From: JBLMZI01 sp050258755
GTDB taxonomy: Bacteria; Bacillota; Syntrophomonadia; Syntrophomonadales; DTU052
DNA length: 64,000 nucleotides
NCBI GenBank assembly: GCA_050258755.1
Contig: JBLMZI010000002.1
Location: forward strand, 1 to 64,000
Direction of reading: 5' to 3'
The first letter of the stretch is position 1, and every line of letters starts with the position of its first letter. The notes under the pieces were generated by a model, which saw only the letters and a program-made list of their open reading frames with translations, did no database searches and had not been told where the DNA came from. The position numbers were made by a program, and so were the translations under genes. Positions 43,541 to 50,811 of this stretch are shown piece after piece.

Positions 43541-44983
43541 TTATGCTTCCTCTTCGTTCACCATGCCGAGTTCTTTCATCTTATAGTACAGCGAGGTCCG
43601 GTGAATCCCCAGGATTTCGGCCGCCTGGGTCTTGCTGCCCCGGGCGGTTTTAAGCGCTTCCAAAATCGCTGCCCGTTCGCCGCTTTCTCTCGCTTCTTTC
43701 AGTGTTCTCGGTTTTCCGGTCCGGGGGTTCGCAACGATCTGAGTTTGTATGTTTCTGCCGCCGAAACGAGTCAGGTTCCCGGCGTCAATCCGCCCTTCGG
43801 CGGCATCGACACAGGCCCGCTCCAGCAGGGTTTCCAGTTCACGCACATTGCCCGGCCACGAATAATTCATCATCAGGTGCATCGCTTCATCCGTAATCCC
43901 TTGAATCGCCGTCCCATTTTCCTGATTGTATTTCGCGATGAAATAGTCACAGAGCAGCGGAATATCCTCCAACCGGTCCCTGAGCGGCGGAACAATGATC
44001 TGGAAAACGTTCAGCCGGTAAAACAGGTCTTCCCGAAACCGGGTCTGGTTCGACGCCTTCCTCAAATCCACATTGGTCGCCGAAATAACGCGGATATCAA
44101 CCGTCTTGGTGGTGGTTCCGCCAACCCGCTCGTACTCCTTCTCCTGCAGCACCCGAAGCAGCTTCGGCTGCATCATATACGGCAGTTCACTGATCTCATC
44201 CAGGAAGATGCTGCCCCGGTGCGCCAGCTCAAAACGGCCTGGTTTGCCGCCGCGTTTGGCCCCGGTAAAAGCGCCTTCTTCGTAACCGAACAGCTCGGAT
44301 TCGATTAAGGTCTCCGGAATCGCGGCACAGTTGACCCGGATGAATGGATTCTCACGCCGTCCGCTTTCCTCGTGAATGGCGTGGGCAAACAATTCCTTGC
44401 CGGTGCCGGTTTCACCATAAATCAGCACCGGGGCGGTCGTCCGCGCGATTTTGCGTACTCGATCCTTGGCCTCAAGCATGGCTTCACTCTGCCCGATGAT
44501 GCCTGCCAGTGAATACTTGACCTGGGACAGGTTTTTAACCTGTTCTTTGTAGTAAGCCAGTTCGGTGTACATGTTGGAAAATTTGGCTGCAAAATTGCGG
44601 GCTTCTTCCATGTAGCGGAACACGCTGAACCCCGCCGCGCCGATCGTCCGGCCATGGGTAATGATCGGAATCCGCGAAACGATATGCGCCCGTGGCCCAT
44701 CCCCCCAAACATCGGCGATGATTGGTTTCCCGGTCTCCAGCACCTCGATCAGCCGGGAATCCGGAAAAATCTCGGAAACGTGCCGGCCGATCACGTCCTC
44801 GCGTTTATAGCCCGACACCTGTTCGTAATACCGGGTGAAAACCAGGATGATCCCGTCTTCATCGATCACGATGGCACCGTCGAAACCGGAAAAAATCGTC
44901 TCGATGATTTCCAGGATTTCGTCCGAAAGGTCCTTCAGCCTCAGTTTTTTCCCGGCATGTTCACTCTGGGGGCCTGCGCTCAA
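43541..44983 (-). CDS. PAS-containing sigma-54-dependent activator
   Basis: The 480-residue protein has a PAS domain (about 25-130), an AAA+ sigma-54 interaction domain (GETGTGKELFAHAIH, the GAFTGAKRGG loop that contacts sigma-54, DEISELPYMMQPKLLRVLQEKEYERVGG, FYRLNVFQIIVPPLRDR) and a Fis-type HTH (ILEALKTARGSKTQAAEILGIHRTSLYYKMKELGM). The layout matches RocR/AcoR-like enhancer-binding proteins. TTG at 44983 is the only practical start, with a weak ribosome site (AGGCGAAGCGG). It lies 21 bp after the CoA-transferase stop, in the operon driven by the sigma-54 promoter at 46350. It probably binds the three inverted repeats at 46407-46490 and activates its own operon. Confidence 0.9.
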   Translation of the reverse strand: MSAGPQSEHAGKKLRLKDLSDEILEIIETIFSGFDGAIVIDEDGIILVFTRYYEQVSGYKREDVIGRHVSEIFPDSRLIEVLETGKPIIADVWGDGPRAHIVSRIPIITHGRTIGAAGFSVFRYMEEARNFAAKFSNMYTELAYYKEQVKNLSQVKYSLAGIIGQSEAMLEAKDRVRKIARTTAPVLIYGETGTGKELFAHAIHEESGRRENPFIRVNCAAIPETLIESELFGYEEGAFTGAKRGGKPGRFELAHRGSIFLDEISELPYMMQPKLLRVLQEKEYERVGGTTTKTVDIRVISATNVDLRKASNQTRFREDLFYRLNVFQIIVPPLRDRLEDIPLLCDYFIAKYNQENGTAIQGITDEAMHLMMNYSWPGNVRELETLLERACVDAAEGRIDAGNLTRFGGRNIQTQIVANPRTGKPRTLKEARESGERAAILEALKTARGSKTQAAEILGIHRTSLYYKMKELGMVNEEEA

Positions 44984-45004
44984 CCGCTTCGCCTGCTTTC
45001 AATT

Positions 45005-46309
45005 CTAAATCCAGCCGATTTTCTTGGCTTCAAACGTCAATTGATCCCGAAAATCCGGATGCGCAATCGAAATCAGGGATTTCACCCGGTGAGAAATCGG
45101 TTTGTTGCTCAAATAGACCGCACCGTACTCGGTAACGATCCACTGTACGTCATTGCGCGATGTAGTGACCACGGTACCGGCCGGCAGCGTAGGAAGAATA
45201 CGGGATCCAAGCTTGCCGTTCTTATCCTCAAAGGTCGACTGCAAGGCCAAAATGCTCTTGCCGTTCTTGGCCTTCTGGGCACCGAGCACGAAATTTACCT
45301 GTCCGCCGGTCGCGCTGTACTGCTTGGTGCCGATCGATTCCGAGGCCACCTGCCCGACCAGGTCAACCATCAGGGTACTGTTCACTGAGACCATATTGTC
45401 ATTCTTCGCAATGACATTCGGATCATTGGTGTAAGCGATTTCGAAGGCGACGCAGTCTTCGTTCTTATCGATGTAATCATACAGTTCCCTGGTGCCCACC
45501 GAGAAAGTATAGACTGATTTCCCGGGCATGTGCGATTTACGGCTGTTATCGGCCGCCCCGCATTTTAACAGTTCCATAATCGAATTTGAAAACACTTCGG
45601 AGTGTATCCCCAGGTGCCGCTTTTCTTTCAGGAAATGACCAACCGCGTTAGCCAGACCGCCCAGACCCAACTGAATCGTCGCCCCGTCCGGCACCATATC
45701 GGCAATGATATGGGCGATCCGTTCCTCGACATCGGTAATAGGAATTTCCGGCACCTCAAACATGGCAACGTCGTTTTCGACAATCCCGGTCACCTCAGAA
45801 ACGTGAATCTGAAAATCATCGCTGACCAGCCAGGGGGTATGCCGATTGACCTCAACGAAGGTAACTTCAAATCTTTCCCGGACCTGACGCGGAACCAGGC
45901 CGGCAAACAGAGACAGGTTCATATAGCCGCGCTCATCCGGCGGGGTGACCACAAAGGCGCCCTTTGTCGGACTCACCGCTTCCGCCCAATTCACCATGCT
46001 GCCCAGGTGATTCGGTACAAAATCCAAGGTGCCCCATTCGATGCCCATGCGTTCGGCCGGCCCGACAAAGATAGTCTGAATCTGAAACTTGCCTTTAAAC
46101 TGAGGCAGCATATAATCATGCAGCGCAGTGGCAAATCCCTGACAGATCGTTATGTTTTCAAGCTCATCCGCCCGGGCGCCTAGCGCTTTCCCGATCGCTG
46201 AAGGAATTCCAGTGCCGCCACCCATTCCGATGACATCGCCGCTGTTGAAAAACGAGGCTGCGTATTCCGGTGTAACCAGTTTGCTTTTGTATTCCGCTCT
46301 CCAGGTCAC
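45005..46309 (-). CDS. CoA-transferase under sigma-54 control
   Basis: The 434-residue protein is a close paralogue of the one at 30934, with MVPDGATIQLGLGGLANAVGHFL, HLGIHSEVFSNSIMEL (probable catalytic Glu after HS) and ATGGQVNFVLGAQKAKNGKSILAL. It should transfer CoA between acyl groups in fermentation or acid uptake. GTG at 46309 gives MTWRAEYKSK, aligned with MNWREAYQRK of the paralogue, and has GGAG nine bases upstream; TTG two codons earlier is less likely. It is the first gene of a two-gene operon with the sigma-54 activator. Confidence 0.85.
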   Translation of the reverse strand: MTWRAEYKSKLVTPEYAASFFNSGDVIGMGGGTGIPSAIGKALGARADELENITICQGFATALHDYMLPQFKGKFQIQTIFVGPAERMGIEWGTLDFVPNHLGSMVNWAEAVSPTKGAFVVTPPDERGYMNLSLFAGLVPRQVRERFEVTFVEVNRHTPWLVSDDFQIHVSEVTGIVENDVAMFEVPEIPITDVEERIAHIIADMVPDGATIQLGLGGLANAVGHFLKEKRHLGIHSEVFSNSIMELLKCGAADNSRKSHMPGKSVYTFSVGTRELYDYIDKNEDCVAFEIAYTNDPNVIAKNDNMVSVNSTLMVDLVGQVASESIGTKQYSATGGQVNFVLGAQKAKNGKSILALQSTFEDKNGKLGSRILPTLPAGTVVTTSRNDVQWIVTEYGAVYLSNKPISHRVKSLISIAHPDFRDQLTFEAKKIGWI

Positions 46310-46349
46310 TCCCAATCACTCCAATCTATAATTACCTACACCGGTATAT

Positions 46350-46365
46350 TGCAAAAACCATGCCT
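46350..46365 (-). promoter_or_regulatory. Sigma-54 (-24/-12) promoter
   Basis: On the minus strand AGGCATGGTTTTTGCA matches TGGCAYR-N4-TTGCW except for the first base, with GG and GC exactly ten bases apart. Transcription would start near 46339, about 30 bp before the GTG of the CoA-transferase. Confidence 0.75.
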
Positions 46366-46406
46366 GCCCGAAAATACCGATCTTTCGGACTCGCCATTTC
46401 AGGTTA

Positions 46407-46490
46407 TGTAGTAATTTTCCTACACATTTTTCAGAATCACGTCTTGTTTCGTAGTATTCCGGCTACACGTCATGTAGCAATAATACTACA
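46407..46490. promoter_or_regulatory. Three enhancer-like inverted repeats for the sigma-54 activator
   Basis: TGTAG-N8-CTACA occurs at 46407-46424 and 46473-46490, and CGTAG-N8-CTACA at 46450-46467. Centres are 43 and 23 bp apart, close to four and two helical turns. A further CTACA half-site is at 46506-46510. They lie about 45-140 bp upstream of the -24/-12 promoter, as expected of sites for an enhancer-binding protein, most likely the product of 43541-44983. Confidence 0.65.
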
Positions 46491-46565
46491 CCCGTCTTGT
46501 TTTTCCTACACTCCGGATTGGCGGGGGGTGCAACAAATCGATGAATGAAAGATCGGTTTATCCCT

Positions 46566-48335
46566 TCAAGCTTCGGCGGCATAATCCTGAATCGCCTCTA
46601 AAAACCGGCGGCCGAACCGTTCATATTTTACCGTCCCCATGCCGGGGACCGCCATCATAGCTCGCTCATCCTGGGGCATCGTCCGGCTCATCTCCCGCAG
46701 CGTACTGTCATGGAAAACCACATAAGGGGGAATCTCAGCATCCCGGGCAATATCAAGGCGCAGTGATTTCAAAATCTGAAAGAGATCACGATCTGACACG
46801 GTCGCGGCCGGTTTCGGTTTCGGCCGCCGGATGACCACTTCCTGCTGTTTCCGTAAAACCGGATAAGACTGTTCAGTCAGCCGCAGAACCGGATACTGAC
46901 CATCAGTAACTGCCAGCAGTCCTTCCGCCGCAAGCAGATGAATCAAATCGGTGATCGCGCTGGTTTTATAGTCTTTCATCAACCCGTAAGTCGTCAACGC
47001 AGCAAAGCCGTACTGCGCGACTCTCCGATTGCTGGCCCCGCGCAGCACATCAGCGACGGTATTGATGCCGAACCGTTCGCCCATACGCTTCACACAGGAG
47101 AGAATCATCTGGGCTTCCAGGGTCATATCGGTCAGCACATAGTCCCCGCAGCAGCTCGAGCATGAAGCACACTCATTCGGCGCGATTTCGCCGAAGTATT
47201 CGAGCATGAATTGGCGCAGGCAGCGCGATGTGTGACAGTAATCGATCATACTCTGCAGGCGGGTATACTCCATCGTTTTTTTCTCAGGGGTCAGTTCACT
47301 GTTCTCGATGAGGTATTTTTGCGTGTTCACATCAGAAGGGCTGAACAGCAGCAGGCAATCCCCTGCTAATCCGTCCCTCCCGGCCCGGCCGGCCTCCTGA
47401 TAGTACGCTTCCAAATGACGCGGCATGTTGTGGTGAATCACCCAGCGAACGTTGGACTTATCGATGCCCAGGCCAAAAGCGTTCGTAGCAACCATCACGC
47501 CGACCCGGTCGTTCAAAAAATCTTCCTGGGTCCGGCTTCGCGCATCATCCTCAAGCCCCGCATGGTAACGGCCAGCCTTCACACCGGATTCTGTCAGGAT
47601 CTGATACAGCCGGTCCACTTCTTTTCTGGTGGCGGCATAGATAATGCCCGGGTCGTTCAATCGGCCATCGATGTATTCCTGAATGGCACTGATTTTATTG
47701 ACGCCGCGAAGGACCGAAAAATGCAAATTCGGCCGATCGAACCCGGATATCTGAACCAGCGGATCCATAAGCCGAAGCAGGGCAATGATGTCCGCTCTGA
47801 CCTCCCGCGTGGCCGTCGCCGTAAAAGCGGCAACGACCGGCCGCTGGTTCAGACCGCCAATCCACTTGGCGATCGCGGTGTAGCTAGGCCGAAAATCGTG
47901 ACCCCACTGAGAAACACAGTGGGCTTCATCGATCGCCACGAAGGAAACCGTCTGATCACTGATCGCCTGATGAAAAGCGGCTGACTGAAGCCGCTCCGGC
48001 GCGATATAGATGATTTTGTAGCGCCCCTGGGCAATCTCGTCCAGCCGGTTCCGGGTCTGGTCCGGATCCAGTGCGCTAGTAATCTGGGTCGCCGCGATAC
48101 CAGCCTGTGAAAGTCCGTCGACCTGATCCTTCATTAGCGCAATCAAGGGCGAAATCACGATTGTGATCCCGGGCATCAGCAAAGCCGGAATCTGGTAGCA
48201 CACCGATTTGCCCCCGCCGGTCGGCATGACCGCGAAGGCGTCGCGGCGGTTCAAAATGGATTCAATCACCGCCTCCTGGCCCGTTTTGAATTCATCGTAT
48301 CCAAAATAGGTTTTCAACATCTGCTTTGGCATCAT
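46566..48335 (-). CDS. recQ: RecQ-family ATP-dependent DNA helicase
   Basis: The 589-residue protein has the RecQ order: helicase domain with MPTGGGKSVCYQIPA (Walker A), IDEAHCVSQWGHDFRP, FTATAT, and YYQEAGRAGRDG; a zinc-binding region (CRQFMLEYFGE...CASCSSC); a winged helix; and a C-terminal HRDC domain (LFQILKSLRLDIARDAEIPPYVVFHDSTLREM). It unwinds recombination and replication intermediates. ATG at 48335 is chosen; AAAGGGGAAG lies about ten bases upstream. The frame continues 12 codons to a TTG at 48371. Confidence 0.93.
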   Translation of the reverse strand: MMPKQMLKTYFGYDEFKTGQEAVIESILNRRDAFAVMPTGGGKSVCYQIPALLMPGITIVISPLIALMKDQVDGLSQAGIAATQITSALDPDQTRNRLDEIAQGRYKIIYIAPERLQSAAFHQAISDQTVSFVAIDEAHCVSQWGHDFRPSYTAIAKWIGGLNQRPVVAAFTATATREVRADIIALLRLMDPLVQISGFDRPNLHFSVLRGVNKISAIQEYIDGRLNDPGIIYAATRKEVDRLYQILTESGVKAGRYHAGLEDDARSRTQEDFLNDRVGVMVATNAFGLGIDKSNVRWVIHHNMPRHLEAYYQEAGRAGRDGLAGDCLLLFSPSDVNTQKYLIENSELTPEKKTMEYTRLQSMIDYCHTSRCLRQFMLEYFGEIAPNECASCSSCCGDYVLTDMTLEAQMILSCVKRMGERFGINTVADVLRGASNRRVAQYGFAALTTYGLMKDYKTSAITDLIHLLAAEGLLAVTDGQYPVLRLTEQSYPVLRKQQEVVIRRPKPKPAATVSDRDLFQILKSLRLDIARDAEIPPYVVFHDSTLREMSRTMPQDERAMMAVPGMGTVKYERFGRRFLEAIQDYAAEA

Positions 48336-48502
48336 GTAAAGATCCACTTCCCCTTTATTCTGGATTGCCAATCGAAAACCGCGCCCGGTTGGAATATTTT
48401 TCTAAACCCAACCTCATTGTAACCGCGAACATGTGTTCGGTCAAGGGCCGCCGACTGAAGTTTTAATGCCCAAAACCGCTGTTTTTCCGCAAACAGCCAC
48501 CG

Positions 48503-48538
48503 ATAAAGAAAACGCCTTGAGAGTCTCTCTCAAGGCGC
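48503..48538 (-). terminator. Intrinsic terminator of namZ
   Basis: CGCCTTGAGAG/CTCTCAAGGCG (48513-48537) with a short loop, followed on the minus strand by TTTTCTTT. It lies about 47 bp past the NamZ stop. Confidence 0.8.
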
Positions 48539-48584
48539 TGATCATGCAGATTGAACGGCCCACCGCAAGCGCCTATCACGGACG

Positions 48585-50408
48585 CTATTTCGCCCGTACC
48601 GCCACGGTGCGCTTAATCGGGTCCCAGATTACCTCGGCCCCGGAAGCCTCGGCGATATACCGGACTGGAACCAGGGTCCGCCCGGACTTGATCACCGGAC
48701 TGGTGTCCATTTTAACCATTTTCCCTTTGACCCGGGCCGCCGAATGGCCCACGATAAAGACGCTGTCCGGCCCGGCTTTGCCCGAAATGGTGATGGTCTT
48801 CCGCTCCGGATTCCAGGACGCTTTGAGTCCAAGCGCTTCAACAATGCCGCGCAGCGGAACCATGACCCGTCCCTGGGCATCAATAAACGGCGGCTGATCG
48901 AATGAAAGCGTTTTGCCATTGAGCGTCACCGCGATGATGTCCCCTTTCGGGGCGGCCGGCAGCTTGGGCATAGCAGGCGCGGTTGGCCCAACAGGTTTCG
49001 GCTCAATCGGCGCCGTAGGCTTTGTCACTTCGGTGACAGCGGGAATCACTCCCGGCTGGCCGGCCGCGGTCGGTTTTGCCACGTCGGCCGCGGCGGGAAT
49101 CACCGTCGGTTGATCGGCCGCGGCGGTCTCCGGATAAAGCAGATACTGCTTTCTTTCCGTTCTGAACCGGTTCAGCGCCTGGGCATAGCGCACCTCGATT
49201 TCGGCCGGTCCAAGTCCGGCTTCCAGGTACTGGCCAATTTTGTCGGTACCCATGATCTTGTCGAACATATTAATGGTTTTGCCGCTTTTCGGCACCTTGA
49301 AACGACTCAGTTGATGCGCGTAGGTCAGCGCATAAATCCCGGTCCGTGCCGGGTTAAAGGCATGATAATCCGTGATTTTAAGGCGAACGCCCCCTGCGCT
49401 TCCCCGCTTCTCGGCCACAAAAATCACCCCGGCCAGCCCCGATTGGTTCAGCAGCGCGGCATATCGGACCGAATCGACCCCCTTGCCGCCAATCCATTTG
49501 AAATTATCCTGCTGGCCAATCCCGGTGTTTTCGCCGAGCCCGGTGGCCATATACCCGAACAGCGAGGTGGTATCCGGAATGCGCGGCGAGGTCGGCACCC
49601 AGGGAAGCCCGGTGTCCTGCAGGAGCATCGACCTGGAATAGCCTTCCATCGGCACCACCGTCAGGTTGGCGCCGATCTTACGGTTAAAAAAGCGGGCGAG
49701 TTCGCCGGCCGTCATCCCATGAGCCATCGGAAGATTGTCCACGCCGACAAAACTGATGAACCGGTCTTCCATGACCGGGCCGTCGACAATCAACCCGCCG
49801 ACCGGATTGGGCCGGTCCAGCACGATAATCGGCTTTCCGTCCCGTTTGGCCGCCGCCATGCAGTAATTCAAGGTCGACATGAAAGTGTAACTCCTGGCTC
49901 CGATGTCCTGGACATCAAATACCAGCACGTCAATGCCCTTCAGCATGGCCGGCGTCGGCGTCCGGGTCGCGCCGTACAGGCTATAGACTGGGATTTTCAG
50001 TTTGGAATGGGTATAGGAAGCGACCGATTTGCCGGCCACAGCTTTGCCGTCAATGCCGTGCTCCGGGCCGTACAGCGCCGCCAATTTGATGGACGGGTCG
50101 GCGGCAAGCACATCGATCACACTGGTCCCCTGGCTGTTCACCCCGGTCTGGTTGGTGACCAGGCCGACCCGTTTCCCCTCGATCAGACTGTGGTCTTTTT
50201 CCAGCAGCACCTCGTTCCCGAGCTTGACCACGGCCGCTTTAGCCGGCGCGGGGAAAACCGGAACGAGACTCAGGGTCAAAACCGACGCCGCCAGGAAAGC
50301 GGCGCCACGCCGGACCCATCCACGCGCGGAACAGGCCCCCAACAACCCGAATATGGGAATCGCTTTGCCCCCCTGTGGTGGTGCGTTCTTCATCTGTTGT
50401 TTGCTCAT
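48585..50408 (-). CDS. namZ: Secreted exo-muramidase (NamZ/DUF1343) with Cu-amine-oxidase-N-like domain
   Basis: The 607-residue exported protein has a long signal region (ending AAFLAASVLTLSLVPVFPAPAKA). The DUF1343/NamZ domain spans about 60-430: GKRVGLVTNQTGV, ALYGPEHGIDG, YSLYGATRTPTPAMLKGIDVLVFDVQDIGARSYTF, VLDRPNPVGG. After a Pro/Ala/Thr linker comes a C-terminal copper-amine-oxidase N-terminal-like domain (ITVTLNGKTLSFDQPPFIDAQGRVMVPLRGIVEALG ... RTLVPVRYIAEASGAEVIWD), common in clostridial envelope proteins. NamZ removes terminal MurNAc from peptidoglycan and works with NagZ; a GH3 NagZ-like gene lies 10 kb away. ATG at 50408 has AGAGGA about eleven bases upstream; the ATG at 50420 abuts the site. 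Confidence 0.85.
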   Translation of the reverse strand: MSKQQMKNAPPQGGKAIPIFGLLGACSARGWVRRGAAFLAASVLTLSLVPVFPAPAKAAVVKLGNEVLLEKDHSLIEGKRVGLVTNQTGVNSQGTSVIDVLAADPSIKLAALYGPEHGIDGKAVAGKSVASYTHSKLKIPVYSLYGATRTPTPAMLKGIDVLVFDVQDIGARSYTFMSTLNYCMAAAKRDGKPIIVLDRPNPVGGLIVDGPVMEDRFISFVGVDNLPMAHGMTAGELARFFNRKIGANLTVVPMEGYSRSMLLQDTGLPWVPTSPRIPDTTSLFGYMATGLGENTGIGQQDNFKWIGGKGVDSVRYAALLNQSGLAGVIFVAEKRGSAGGVRLKITDYHAFNPARTGIYALTYAHQLSRFKVPKSGKTINMFDKIMGTDKIGQYLEAGLGPAEIEVRYAQALNRFRTERKQYLLYPETAAADQPTVIPAAADVAKPTAAGQPGVIPAVTEVTKPTAPIEPKPVGPTAPAMPKLPAAPKGDIIAVTLNGKTLSFDQPPFIDAQGRVMVPLRGIVEALGLKASWNPERKTITISGKAGPDSVFIVGHSAARVKGKMVKMDTSPVIKSGRTLVPVRYIAEASGAEVIWDPIKRTVAVRAK

Positions 50409-50722
50409 CGTATATTTCATCCTCTGCCCTGTATTTCAACCAGCCCCCGGGCCGTCAGTGCGCTGACTGGGGCTGACGATCCAAGATTCGACCCGGAGTG
50501 CCTTGTTTCCTTGTGTGAAAGACTGGTAAATCCCGGCCCGGCGACCAATCCGCCCGACATACCAATCCGGTTTCACGGCCGCTTCACGGCGTCTGTGGCT
50601 ATTACACCACCAAGCAGTACTCGCTTACCTGAAGTACGAAATATGCGCGGTAAATCTTACAGGCGGGTACACGGCGGTTTTGCTTGCCGCGGGAAACCAA
50701 CCGCTTACTTTTTCTTGATTAA

Positions 50723-50750
50723 TTGATGCGCGCATTTCTTGTACTATAGT
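50723..50750 (+). promoter_or_regulatory. Sigma-A promoter of the hydrogenase-like regulator
   Basis: TTGATG (50723-50728), a 16-bp spacer and TATAGT (50745-50750) lie about 60 bp before the ATG. The rest of the intergenic region (50421-50722) shows nothing I recognise. Confidence 0.55.
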
Positions 50751-50811
50751 AATAGCTGCTGGTATTGGATCAATCTCCAATCCGCAAATTCCGTTTCAGG
50801 GTGGTAAACCT

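Noticed and set aside
49110..50726. A 538-codon open frame on the plus strand opposite namZ
   Set aside because: It mirrors the well-supported NamZ gene, is rich in Arg/His/Pro/Gly, and lacks a family signature; it reflects GC-rich codon structure.
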